From assembly GCF_000689375.1 (NCBI RefSeq), contig NZ_CBQZ010000001.1:310001-374000 (forward strand): a stretch of 64,000 bases of DNA, written 5' to 3'. Positions within the stretch are counted from its first letter, which is position 1. The number at the start of each line of letters is the position of its first letter. This stretch comes from Cardinium endosymbiont cBtQ1 of Bemisia tabaci (GTDB taxonomy: Bacteria; Bacteroidota; Bacteroidia; Cytophagales; Amoebophilaceae). The notes beneath the pieces are model-generated. The model saw nothing but the letters and a program-made list of their open reading frames with translations, made no database searches and was not told where the DNA came from. The translations under genes were made by a program, and so were the position numbers. Positions 33,910 to 43,428 of the stretch are shown piece after piece.

Positions 33910-36723
33910 TTACCCTAAATCAGTTATTTTATTATAAGTTCTTTTTCTTGGTAATTTCAATGCTTTTAAAACATTCGCCTTACCCCCCAAAGAAAAGTCA
34001 TATTTACCCGATTCTCCTAGTGGATGCCATTTATAACTAAGCTGCCAGCAGTGTAAATCTCTTTGAATGGAAATTTCTGTAGCAGATGGATCAAGTTTAT
34101 TTTTCTTAAAGTTATAGGTAGTGGATAACGTTACTTTCCACTTTTTAACCAAGGTAACACTACCGTTAAAAGTTACATATTTTTCTGTATTGGTATGCTT
34201 TTTATCATCCTGATTCGGATATAATGTTTGACACGCCTTCTTCCACTTATCCTTCTTATCCTTATACCATGGGCTTTTATAAATCCAATTAAACTCCCAC
34301 CCAAAATTCCAAGGCGATTCAAAATCTATCTTTGTTCTTTCAAGCTTATCAGTCGACTGATCACCACCATTTAATAGTTCCTTAGGTTTCTTTTTCTGCT
34401 CACTGGAATGATGTGCAAAATCTATATTTACCTTGCACTGTGCTGCTTGCACTTTGCCAAGATACTGACCATGGTTCCATGCAAATTGGTTTATTATTTT
34501 TCCTTGATTTCGATTCATTTCTGACGATTGAATAAATTGATAAGGGTCAAAATTTGTTATTAAATCAAAGCCAATTTTGCCTATTTTACCCACTTGTATT
34601 TCGCTAGCAAGATGCATATCAATACCATCTATGAGATGGAATTCCTTTTCTGAAAAATCATATTTTGTTTTAAAATCTAAATTTTTTAATAAATATATTT
34701 TACGACTGGTTTGTTTTTTTTGTTTTTCTTCTGGATTTGTTTCTTTTTTTACTTTTAACTCAACTGTATTGTGTAGCTTAAATTTTAGAATAGAGGTGGC
34801 CCGATTAGGCAAACTTATGTAAGGCCGTAGTCCTTTAAAGGCATATTCTTTTTCTATTTGTCCTTTTTTATTTTCTATCACTCGGCAATATTTTTCGGAG
34901 AAATCAGGTGTATAGGTAAAGTTAGCACTGGGTTCTGTCTTTATACGAAACCCTTGAACGCATGTTCCGCTTTCAAAATAATGGGTGTAGTATAATGTAG
35001 TTCCTATTTCTGCACCAAAATCACAAGTATAGATTCTATTAAATCCTGGTACCTGTATAGGTCCTTTTGTATCCTTATTCAGCCAATACCATACTTCATT
35101 ATAGGTAAAATGGGGCTCTATATTGATAAAATCAAATATTTTGCATCGCATACTAACCGGTATGTTATGTTTTATACCATTTCCTACATAATGATTCCAT
35201 GGCCAGGTTGCAGGAACAGCGTGCGCTGACGGACGTGATGAGTAGGACGAAAGGGTGGATTCTGTAGGCGATTGCTGGGCATTCTGAAAGTGCGTTTCAA
35301 AATTAATATTATGTTTTAACTGAATATTATGGAACCAATAGTTGGTACTTTTAGAGCGATCTGTTCTAAATGGATACCAAGTATTTGTACTTAGGCTACC
35401 TTCTGGCAAGGTCCAATGTTTAAAATTATACCGAAGATCATTTTTATATTTTACTTGTAACGTTAATGCATAGGGGAAGCCTACCAATCGGTCTCGGTAA
35501 GATAGACTAAAACCAGACTCATCTTCCAATTTTTTTGGAATTTTTTTATCTTCATCGTCTAGTGTTTTAGAAGATCTGTTGTGAAGATGTACATTTGTAT
35601 TCAAGCTTCTAGGGCCACGTATAAGCGTTTTATGTTCCCATTTTAAAGACCACCCCTTATCTGTTTCTGTTGTGTTTATTGCATAATCCAGCTCTCCACT
35701 ACATAAATATCTTTTTTTATAACGGAGTGCATTTTTAAGTTCTACAATACCACTGGAATAAATGCTACCTAAAAAAGAAATGTCTGCATAATCATTGAAG
35801 TTTATATAATATCCACCATTACGGAGATAAAACCCATTGTCTCCCTCCCCTATTTCCGGTGGAATAATACCATGTGTACGCTTTCCTTCGAGAAATAGGG
35901 TGCCAAAAATAGAGCCCAATGGCGTAGGCACATGGTCAAAGTAAAAACGAAAAGGTCCAGTAGTAATTTGCTTATCTTGAACCATTTTAGCCCGTTTGGC
36001 ACGTATGTAAAAATGGGGATACGCTAATCCACAAGTTGTATAAACTATATCTTCAGCATAAAAGGTTGATTCATCCTCTTTTTTTATCTGATTGCTTTTT
36101 ATAATAGAGGAATCTTGTTTGGTAAGTAGTGTAGTGACTAAAGCCCTTTTGGTATCTATATTATAGCGCATTTTATCCATAAAAAAAGTCCGCGTTTGGG
36201 TAGAACCCTCTTTGCCATACTTATCTTTTTTTACGTCATTATAGGTAAAAATAGGATTGCCTGTTAATATATTATATAGATTGGTCCCTTGTGCATGAAT
36301 CGTGTTGCTATGTAAGTGCAAAGCGACTAAACTTGCTTGTAATTTCATACAATCATAGGTAAGCGTACTGGGGCCAATTAAAGAAAGTATACGCTTGTTT
36401 GCATCGAAAACAATTGAATCTTCCGCTTGATAATGGACAATACCCAAAGACTTATCTTTTTCTATATGGACAGAAGATGGCATGAAAAGCCACGGATAGC
36501 TTTTGTCCAAAAAAAGCGGGGTGCTCCATTTTTTATAAATGGTGTATGGTTTGTTTGTATAAAACAAGTTATTTGGTACCATCCAGCTGCTATACCCACT
36601 GTTGTAAGCATTACTAAAATAGAGTCCAGCATTGAAATATTCAGTTGCTTTTGATACAATAGATGAACCACTAATTATAAATGGTACCAAAACAACTATA
36701 CGTAGGAAATAAGACCTGGCCAC
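33910..36723 (-). CDS. LptD-like outer-membrane assembly protein
   Basis: 937 residues. An N-terminal hydrophobic signal (IVVLVPFIISGSSIVSKA) leads to an OstA-like beta-jellyroll (IVHYQAEDSIVFDANKRILS, LHLHSNTIHAQGT). The region DIVYTTCGLAYPHFYIRAKR followed by ITTGPFRF, then GIIPPEIGEGDNGFYLRNGG, matches the Bacteroidetes LptD-like family. The rest has the alternating pattern of a large C-terminal beta barrel. In Gram-negatives LptD inserts LPS in the outer leaflet. Whether this reduced genome makes LPS cannot be told from the window. Neighbouring periplasmic chaperone genes (24.9-27.6 kb) would serve such barrels. Confidence 0.75.
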   Translation of the reverse strand: MARSYFLRIVVLVPFIISGSSIVSKATEYFNAGLYFSNAYNSGYSSWMVPNNLFYTNKPYTIYKKWSTPLFLDKSYPWLFMPSSVHIEKDKSLGIVHYQAEDSIVFDANKRILSLIGPSTLTYDCMKLQASLVALHLHSNTIHAQGTNLYNILTGNPIFTYNDVKKDKYGKEGSTQTRTFFMDKMRYNIDTKRALVTTLLTKQDSSIIKSNQIKKEDESTFYAEDIVYTTCGLAYPHFYIRAKRAKMVQDKQITTGPFRFYFDHVPTPLGSIFGTLFLEGKRTHGIIPPEIGEGDNGFYLRNGGYYINFNDYADISFLGSIYSSGIVELKNALRYKKRYLCSGELDYAINTTETDKGWSLKWEHKTLIRGPRSLNTNVHLHNRSSKTLDDEDKKIPKKLEDESGFSLSYRDRLVGFPYALTLQVKYKNDLRYNFKHWTLPEGSLSTNTWYPFRTDRSKSTNYWFHNIQLKHNINFETHFQNAQQSPTESTLSSYSSRPSAHAVPATWPWNHYVGNGIKHNIPVSMRCKIFDFINIEPHFTYNEVWYWLNKDTKGPIQVPGFNRIYTCDFGAEIGTTLYYTHYFESGTCVQGFRIKTEPSANFTYTPDFSEKYCRVIENKKGQIEKEYAFKGLRPYISLPNRATSILKFKLHNTVELKVKKETNPEEKQKKQTSRKIYLLKNLDFKTKYDFSEKEFHLIDGIDMHLASEIQVGKIGKIGFDLITNFDPYQFIQSSEMNRNQGKIINQFAWNHGQYLGKVQAAQCKVNIDFAHHSSEQKKKPKELLNGGDQSTDKLERTKIDFESPWNFGWEFNWIYKSPWYKDKKDKWKKACQTLYPNQDDKKHTNTEKYVTFNGSVTLVKKWKVTLSTTYNFKKNKLDPSATEISIQRDLHCWQLSYKWHPLGESGKYDFSLGGKANVLKALKLPRKRTYNKITDLG

Positions 36724-36851
36724 ACAAACAAATTTTACTTTTACCTTTTGGCATCAAGAGAAACAATTCCAAATATAAATCTATGTATTTGTTTTTCATA
36801 TAGTAAAGGCCAACTATTCTATCTATGCAATACGTTTTGCTATCGTAAAAG

Positions 36852-36915
36852 TATAATGGACTGAAAGAATAGGACAAAAAACTCCTAAAAATTTGTCTTA
36901 AAAATCAGTCCACTA
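36852..36915. mobile_element. 64-bp minimal IS3 derivative (two inverted ends only)
   Basis: TATAATGGACTGAAAGAAT with AGGACAAAA, then a few bases, then inverted TTTTGTC-like sequence ending CAGTCCACTA. Both terminal repeats are present almost back to back, with no coding sequence. It lies 128 bp upstream of the LptD-like gene start. Confidence 0.55.
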
Positions 36916-37041
36916 CCCTTCTAATGAACTGAACTTGCTAATCTTATTTCTTCGGATTAGATCTATTTATATTAATTTGATAAAATCATACCATCAAAAA
37001 ACAAATCTAGTTTTTTTGTCCTACTCTTTCAGTTCACCATA
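36916..37041 (-). mobile_element. IS3-family 5' end, reversed
   Basis: On the minus strand it begins TATGGTGAACTGAAAGAG plus TAGGACAAAAAAACTAGATTTG, matching the left ends at 12381 and 53240, and continues to a worn orfA start (GAAGAAATAAGATTAGCAAG). The orfA ATG is destroyed. It directly abuts the IS5-family element at 37044. Confidence 0.6.
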
Positions 37042-37043
37042 AT

Positions 37044-38331
37044 GAGACCGTTGCAATAGGTTTTTAGATTTTAGTATAAAAAAGTAATTGTTAATTTTAT
37101 TAAAAGTTTAACTTGTAATTATTGTTTAGGTTTTGTAATAAAAATTTTATGATATTATTACGTCAATCAAAGTGAGCGGTCAGTTAAGTTTATCAGATAT
37201 ATCAGCTAGTCGTCGTAAATGCAAGCATACTTTTTTGATCAAATCAATAATCTGATTAACTGGTCATTAGTAGAAAAAGAACTGCGTATTTATTATCCTA
37301 AAGGTTTACGTTTATCAGGCAAGCCTGCTTATAGTCCCCTTCTTTTGTTTAAAATGCTATTGCTTGAGCAGTGGTATGGGTTGAGCGATTACCAAGTCGA
37401 AGAGGAAGTAAATGATCGTATTACTTTTAGCAGGTTTTGTGGTATATCGATGGATAATTCCGTACCAGATCATAGTGTATTAAGCAGATTTAGGACTGCT
37501 CTTACAGAAAAGAAAGCTTTAGATAGATTGTTAAAAATACATAAATGATCAACTATCTAACCATGGTGTTCTGGTTCAGCATGGTGCAGTTATTGACGCC
37601 TCTATCACCCCTACTCCTAGACGTCCCAAAGGTAAAAAGAGCTATGATTTGCGTGAGGATGGTACTATATCGATATCTCATAGTTATCAAAAAGGGGTAG
37701 ATCCAGAAGCTAGTTGGACCAAAAAAGGTCATAATCTTTACTATGGGTATAAACGACATGTCCTTATAGAAAGTAAAGAAGGTTTAGTTCTGGCAGTCAC
37801 GACTACAAAAGCATCTAGTCATGATGGTGCCCATTTACCTATATTATTGGATAAAGTATCTCTAAAAGCAGGAAGCAGGCTCTATGGAGATAAAGGACTA
37901 TAGCGGTTTGCCCAACGAAACTTTAACTAAAAAAACAAGAAATTAAAATCAGCTATTCAAAAGAAAGGTAATAGAAATCATCCCTTATCACCTGCTGCTA
38001 AACGGTTTAATAAATTTGTATCTAAGACGCGCTATAAAGTAGAAAGAGTATTTGGAAGTATTAAGAGGTGGTTCCGTAGTTCAGGAGCTAGGTATATAGG
38101 CCTTGATAAAACCCATAAGCAACATGTTATGGAATCTATAGCCTATAATTTATATAGAGCTCCAAATATCATTTTAAAGGGTTTTTAGGGGGATGGTATA
38201 TCTAAAATATACAAATATTAACTTGAAAATCAATAAATAATGAAATTTATGCATCCTTAACCATAAAAACTACAAAAAATACAACTACAACCTTATCAAA
38301 AATTATAATAACTATCTATAACAACGGTCTC
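37044..38331 (+). mobile_element. IS5-family insertion sequence, about 1,288 bp
   Basis: The inverted ends begin GAGACCGTTG and match for about 14 of 17 bases. No clear target duplication is seen. It contains a broken transposase. A solo left end occurs at 22083. The 140 bp of flank between its promoter-side end and the transposase hold no other gene. Confidence 0.7.
37219..38188 (+). pseudogene. IS5-family transposase, frameshifted and with a nonsense codon
   Basis: The first frame (37219-37548) has the InsH N-terminus: LLFKMLLLEQWYGLSDYQVE and SVPDHSVLSRFRTAL. After a shift near 37540 the protein continues as HGAVIDASITPTPRRPKGKK and YYGYKRHVLI, then HDGAHLPILL and RLYGDKGL, where a TAG interrupts. 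More matching sequence follows (VERVFGSIKRWF, the Glu-containing end) to 38188. At least two disabling lesions make it dead. Confidence 0.8.
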
Positions 38332-38357
38332 GGATTGATAATAAAAGCTTCATATAA

Positions 38358-38375
38358 CTCACATTCCGCACCAGA
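38358..38375 (+). repeat. Solo end of the 221-bp MITE-like element
   Basis: CTCACATTCCGCACCAGA is identical to the left end of the element at 53328. No matching right end is intact; TTTTTGGAATG near 38432 might be its worn remnant. The surrounding 38332-38489 has no gene. Confidence 0.55.
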
Positions 38376-38489
38376 TAAAAATTTTCTTCGCATGAAAAAT
38401 GTTGAGTTTATTTATTTTCTTTTTTTTGTAATTTTTGGAATGTTTTATTGTATTTGGTTAAGCTGTATAATGACTTAACAACTGTAATT

Positions 38490-38541
38490 AGTCGGCCCTG
38501 AAATACCATATAATTAGTCGGCCCTGAAATACCATATAATT
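38490..38541 (+). repeat. 26-bp tandem duplication of an IS tip
   Basis: The first 26 bases of the IS5-like element (AGTCGGCCCTGAAATACC plus eight) occur twice in a row, 38490-38515 and 38516-38541. Confidence 0.85.
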
Positions 38542-38671
38542 ATTTGTTAATCAGCAAATAAATGGTTAAATTTATATATGGTTAATAACCAGTTTTTAGG
38601 TTGTTTTGTATAAAAAGCTTGCAAAATAAGGATGAAATCTAAGAAAATAAATAATAGTCTTAAGCGTCCGT
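38516..38671 (+). mobile_element. IS5-like left-end fragment abutting dnaG
   Basis: Nearly identical to the first 150 bp of the element at 9474, including the transposase start ATGAAATCTAAGAAAATAAA. It breaks off within a few bases of the dnaG stop codon (38674) on the opposite strand. The dnaG reading frame itself seems unharmed. Confidence 0.8.
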
Positions 38672-38673
38672 TT

Positions 38674-40605
38674 TTATTGTGCGACCACTGTACCCAACTG
38701 TTTGGCGATATGGCACTCTGTATCCTTAAGTGATTGGTGGACTTGTAATAGATGGGTTTCTTCATCTGCCGATAATTCTTTTTTAAGTGCTTCTCTATTT
38801 TGCTCAATAAGTTCTTGTACCAAACGAATTTTTAGCCTAAGGATAACTTCTAAACTCATTTGATATACATTTTGAGCCTCTTCTGTAGTATAAATACTAT
38901 ATTTTTTGATCCATGCTTCACTAATGTCATGGAGAGGAGCGGCTACATCAATGGCTATTTTTCTAATGGATGATTCTGTACTATCCAAACAACACTGCAT
39001 ATCCACGCATCCGCCCTGCTTAAATACAGTTTGACAATAATCAAAAAGAATTTTGCAATCGCTAGATCTAAAAACTACATCTTCTAATTCTAATAGTATA
39101 TATGCATACAATGGTTTCCCTTCCGCTAGAGTAGTGCTACCATAGGTCAGCAGAATACGTATAATTTCCCGCTCATATGCTTCAATACTTGCTGTGAGTT
39201 TGCTGATAAAAGGAATGTTTTTCCGGTCTACGTATGGCTTATTTTTTGCGGTACTATGATGTTTGGGAAGCTTGTTTTTTTGTGGCTGTACTTCAGTACT
39301 TTGATGCTGTAATGTATGATACGTGCTAAAAAGCACTGCTTCTTCTATAGAAAAGAGTTGGCTACATTTTTTAAGAAATAGGGTGCGTGTTATTTCATCT
39401 GGAATAGCTACAATGCTTTGCACTACTGCGCGTATAGCCTTTGCTTGTTCCACTGGATTTTGTTCAGTAGACTGGTTCAGTAGGATATTAGCTTTAAAGG
39501 TCACAAAGTCTTGAGCGGTGCAATGGATATAATGCTTAAAGCCATCTGTGCCTACTTTTCGGAGGTAACTATCTGGATCTTCTCCTGCAGGTAACAAGAT
39601 GACTTTTACGTCTAACCCCTGCGCTAATAATTTGTCTATCCCACGAAAAGTAGCTTGAATACCCGCTTGATCGCCATCAAAAATTAGTGTAACCTTAGTA
39701 GTCAACCGACGTAAAGCCTCTATCTGACCTTCAGTAAGGGCCGTACCAGCAGAAGCGACTACTTGTTCTACACCTGCTTTATGAAAGGCTAATACATCGG
39801 TATACCCTTCTACTAGGTAACAGTGGTTGGTTTGTTTAATGGAGCGCTTGGCGAAAGAAAGACCATATAATAAACTACTCTTTTGGTATACGCAGGTTTC
39901 AGATGAATTGATATATTTAGGACCATCTACAGCAGTAGCCATATGCCGTGCACCAAATGCCACTACTTGCCCAACACCATTGTGAATTGGGAACATCAAT
40001 CTCCCCCGAAAACGGTCATAAATTTTGTCTCCATTTTTGATTACCAATCCTGCTCCAATCAATAACTCTAGGCTGATTCCTTTCGCTATAGCAAAGGTAT
40101 AGAATCCGTTCCACCGATCAAGGCTGTAGCCTAATGCAAATTTTTTTGCTATTACAGATGAAATGGCCCGTTGTTCCAAATAGGGCAAGGCTACTTTAGC
40201 AGCTTCTGTATGGTTCCACAGCAATGCTGTGTAATAATCTCTAGCCAAATTCAATAAAATATAGAGACTTTCTTTGGATTTATAATTCTGAATACCAATT
40301 GTATCATCTGAATTTGGTGTAATCGGTATCCCATACCTTTGGGCAAGATAAGTAAGCGCTTCTATAAAGGAGACTCCTTCTATCTGCTGTATAAACGTTA
40401 TAACATCTCCTGCAGCATCACATCCGAAACATTTGTAAAATCCTTTTATGGGTGATACTGAAAAAGAAGGAGTCTGTTCGTGATGAAAAGGACAACAAGC
40501 CCAGAAATTTTGTCCTTTTTTTTTAAGGGGTACAAAATCAGCAATTATTTCTTCAATACAAGCGGTACGCTGGACGAGTTGAATGGTTGATGGACTAATC
40601 ATCAT
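38674..40605 (-). CDS. dnaG: DNA primase
   Basis: Makes RNA primers at the replication fork. 643 residues from the ATG at 40605; an upstream start at 40638 is in frame. The zinc-binding domain is CCPFHHEQTPSFSVSP with FYKCFGCDAAGD (CHC2). The RNA-polymerase core with TOPRIM shows LVEGYTDVLAFHKAG, VASAGTALTEGQ and LIFDGDQAGIQA. A C-terminal helicase-binding region follows. The stop lies 2 bp from an IS fragment. Confidence 0.95.
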   Translation of the reverse strand: MMISPSTIQLVQRTACIEEIIADFVPLKKKGQNFWACCPFHHEQTPSFSVSPIKGFYKCFGCDAAGDVITFIQQIEGVSFIEALTYLAQRYGIPITPNSDDTIGIQNYKSKESLYILLNLARDYYTALLWNHTEAAKVALPYLEQRAISSVIAKKFALGYSLDRWNGFYTFAIAKGISLELLIGAGLVIKNGDKIYDRFRGRLMFPIHNGVGQVVAFGARHMATAVDGPKYINSSETCVYQKSSLLYGLSFAKRSIKQTNHCYLVEGYTDVLAFHKAGVEQVVASAGTALTEGQIEALRRLTTKVTLIFDGDQAGIQATFRGIDKLLAQGLDVKVILLPAGEDPDSYLRKVGTDGFKHYIHCTAQDFVTFKANILLNQSTEQNPVEQAKAIRAVVQSIVAIPDEITRTLFLKKCSQLFSIEEAVLFSTYHTLQHQSTEVQPQKNKLPKHHSTAKNKPYVDRKNIPFISKLTASIEAYEREIIRILLTYGSTTLAEGKPLYAYILLELEDVVFRSSDCKILFDYCQTVFKQGGCVDMQCCLDSTESSIRKIAIDVAAPLHDISEAWIKKYSIYTTEEAQNVYQMSLEVILRLKIRLVQELIEQNREALKKELSADEETHLLQVHQSLKDTECHIAKQLGTVVAQ

Positions 40606-40822
40606 AGTAGATTTGGAATGAATGCATATACAATACAAACTAAAGCCATTTAGAATAGCTCTTTCAACTGATAGTAGTCTACTTAAAAGATTCAGAAGGG
40701 CTTTCTTGCCCGGAAGCTTTTCAAAGGAGTCTTTTTGTTCTTTTTAAGTGGTAACGCCATGAGCTGGTTAAACGAAAAATTTTTTAAATTAATGTAATTA
40801 ACTTATATTTGCCCACAATATA

Positions 40823-41590
40823 TTATAAAAATCGTTGCCGAAATACTTCATAAAGAATTATACCAGCTGCTACCGAGACATTAAAAGAAGCAATAGGGCC
40901 TTGCATGGGAATACAAATATGATGGGTAGCTTCACTTAAATGTTTTCTACCTATACCTACCTCTTCTCCACCTAAAATAAGTGCAATAGGCAGTTTACAG
41001 TCCACTGTATGAAGTACTTTCTTGGCTTGGGCATCACAAGCCAATATATTTAAGCCACTTTCTTGTAAATAACGCAGCGCCTTTCCCAAATCAGTTACCC
41101 GACAGATGGCCAATGTGGCCAATGCACCTGCTGAGGTTTTCATAGCGGCACCTGCTAGCATGGCACTACCTTTCGTAGGTAAAACCAAAGCATCCGCTCC
41201 CATACAAAGCGCAGTACGGGCAATTGCACCTATATTATGGACATCTGTTACCCCATCGAGTACAACGATTAAAGGTGCTTTACCTTTTTCAAAAGTAGCC
41301 TGAACCACTTGATCTAAAGGGGTGAACCCAACAGGTGATAAAACTGCTACAACACCTTGATGGTTGCCACGCGCCATCCGGTCTAACTTTTGAATAGGCA
41401 CATAGCTAAAAGGAATTTCATATTTGCATACAAGGTTGTATACCTCCTTTGAGGATCTGATTTTATTTTTTTGGAAAAAAACTTTTTCAATGGTTCGGCC
41501 CGCACGTATGGTCTCTACAACGGCTTTACAGCCAAAAATAAAGCTTGATAGAGTCGTAGATGCTTTTTTATTTTTAGCAAAGGAAAGCAT
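40823..41590 (-). CDS. rlmB: 23S rRNA 2'-O-ribose methyltransferase RlmB (SpoU family)
   Basis: 255 residues. The N-terminal RNA-binding part starts FIFGCKAVVETIRAGRTIEKVFF. The SPOUT methyltransferase motifs are DGVTDVHNIGAIARTALCMG (motif 1), LILGGEEVGIGRKHL (motif 2) and IPMQGPIASFNVSVAAGIILYE (motif 3, forms the knot). It modifies G2251 of 23S rRNA in the family. The gene is alone on the minus strand. Confidence 0.9.
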   Translation of the reverse strand: MLSFAKNKKASTTLSSFIFGCKAVVETIRAGRTIEKVFFQKNKIRSSKEVYNLVCKYEIPFSYVPIQKLDRMARGNHQGVVAVLSPVGFTPLDQVVQATFEKGKAPLIVVLDGVTDVHNIGAIARTALCMGADALVLPTKGSAMLAGAAMKTSAGALATLAICRVTDLGKALRYLQESGLNILACDAQAKKVLHTVDCKLPIALILGGEEVGIGRKHLSEATHHICIPMQGPIASFNVSVAAGIILYEVFRQRFL

Positions 41591-41789
41591 AATAACTGTG
41601 GTTTTAAAGAGCAGTTAATAACCTTACGCATAGGAAGCCATACAACACTTTAATTTAGATTGAACTTTGTCTTTATGACCTTAGCAGTCTATCAATAACG
41701 CCTACTATGACAATAAGTATTCAACTGGATTAGAAATGGTTGCCAATCAGCATCTATACAATAAAGAAAAACAAGTAAAGAAGGGAAAG

Positions 41790-41862
<73 letters not shown>

Positions 41863-41971
41863 ATAAAATTTTTATGCATTTAAGCAATAAAAATGATCTA
41901 ATCTAGCTTAAGTTGCTTGAACTAGTACAAGTTTATATATTTTTTTGTAACATTGCAAATATATTATTCTT

Positions 41972-42871
41972 ATGCATGCAGACAAAAGCGATTATAAATC
42001 TGGTTTTGTAGCCATTATGGGGAAACCTAATGCTGGAAAATCTACTTTAATGAACCTACTAGTAGGTGAACGTTTGGCCGTTACCCATTCGAAAGCACAA
42101 ACGACCCGTCATAAACTCCATGGGATCGTTTCTGAAAAAAACCTTCAAATTATTTATATAGATACGCCAGGTGTTATTACACCTGCCTATCCTCTACAAA
42201 CTGCCATGATGGAGGCTGTAAAAGTTGCTCGTGCAGATGCCGACTTGATCATCTGGGTGGTAGATGTAAAAGATCTAGTCCTTCTTCCGTCGGTTGATGA
42301 AAACTATACTAGAAAACCAATTATATTGGTACTCAATAAAGTTGATTTAATTACAGCCAACCAGCTGAATGTGGCAATGGCCTATTGGCGCAACCATAAA
42401 CCAGGCGTACCCATTCTACCTATATCAGCGCTAAAAAAAGAAAACATAGACCCGCTTGTGCAACAAATCATTGAACAATTACCCAACCATCCTCCTTATT
42501 ATCCAGAAGCAACCCTCACAGATAAGCCTGAGCGTTTTTTTGTACAAGAAATCATACGTGAAAAAATTCTAGACCAATACCGCCAAGAAATACCCTACAG
42601 TGTAGAAGTAGGAATAGACCATTTTAAAGAAACCGATAACTTGATTAAAATTCAATCTATTATACATGTAGAACGCCCTACTCAAAAGGGGATTATAATA
42701 GGCCAAAAGGGAGATGCATTAAAAATGCTAGGCACAGCAGCCAGAGAAGCATTAGAAAAGTTTTTTCAGAAGCAGATATTTCTAGCACTGCATATCAAAG
42801 TTACCCCAAACTGGCGTAAAAGTCGATGGTTGCTAAAAAAATTTGGTTATTCAACTAAAAAATCAATCTAA
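41972..42871 (+). CDS. era: GTPase Era
   Basis: 299 residues. GTPase motifs: G1 GKPNAGKS, switch region [11 protein letters not shown]3 DTPGV, G4 NKVD and G5 ISAL. The C-terminal KH domain carries [12 protein letters not shown], which in Era binds the 16S rRNA 3' end. It acts in 30S maturation. Its final nine bases overlap the convergent yidD. Confidence 0.95.
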   Translation: MHADKSDYKSGFVAIMGKPNAGKSTLMNLLVGERLAVTHSKAQTTRHKLHGIVSEKNLQIIYIDTPGVITPAYPLQTAMMEAVKVARADADLIIWVVDVKDLVLLPSVDENYTRKPIILVLNKVDLITANQLNVAMAYWRNHKPGVPILPISALKKENIDPLVQQIIEQLPNHPPYYPEATLTDKPERFFVQEIIREKILDQYRQEIPYSVEVGIDHFKETDNLIKIQSIIHVERPTQKGIIIGQKGDALKMLGTAAREALEKFFQKQIFLALHIKVTPNWRKSRWLLKKFGYSTKKSI

Positions 42872-43114
42872 TGGATCGTAGCCACTATTCCCCCAGGGAT
42901 GACAAGAGAGGAGCCTACGTAGGGTAAGCAAGGCCCCTTTTCGAAGACCATATTTAGCAAATGCCGCTTTTGCATAACAAGAACAACTAGGGTAAAAGCG
43001 GCACATAGGAGGCAACAAAGGGGCAATGCAATACTGATATATACCAATAAAAAAGCAACAAAGCCATCTAGAAAATCTAGAAAACGGCTCTAGCCATTTA
43101 GTAAAATTTTTCAT
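42863..43114 (-). CDS. yidD: Membrane protein insertion efficiency factor YidD
   Basis: 83 residues from the ATG at 43114; a Met two codons upstream at 43120 is equally possible. The hallmark block [20 protein letters not shown] and [13 protein letters not shown] is fully present, with an amphipathic N-terminal helix. YidD helps YidC insert membrane proteins. It is usually next to rnpA/yidC but stands apart here, converging on era. Confidence 0.9.
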   Translation of the reverse strand: MKNFTKWLEPFSRFSRWLCCFFIGIYQYCIAPLLPPMCRFYPSCSCYAKAAFAKYGLRKGALLTLRRLLSCHPWGNSGYDPLD

Positions 43115-43120
43115 AATCAA

Positions 43121-43428
43121 TAAATATAAATAAAAATACCTTTGAATCCCAAAAAATAAATCAGTAATATTACTTACACAATCTTTTCAAAAGACCTTTA
43201 TAGATTTATAATCTACTTATTGGCAATTTACTTCAGATTCTCTAACTTTACCTTTCGTTAAAATCTACTTCTTGATGCTACTTGTGGTTAAAATATCTGG
43301 AGCCTAATGTTTTAGTTTAAGGTTTATATCTTTTTGTTTATGGTATAAACGCTTTGGCTGTTCTCCTGCTTTTAAGGTTTTTAGCAATCTATTTTCTCAT
43401 CTAGGATTGTTAAACATGGTTGTGCCAT
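43121..43428. other. Divergent intergenic region between yidD and mgtE
   Basis: No gene is seen. Both flanking genes read outward, so their promoters lie here. The sequence is A/T-rich without a clear hairpin or a riboswitch-like fold that I could recognise ahead of mgtE. Confidence 0.4.

Noticed and set aside
36671-36877. Minus-strand 68-codon frame upstream of the LptD-like gene
   Set aside because: It overlaps the LptD-like start in another frame, has no recognisable pattern and lies next to IS rubble.
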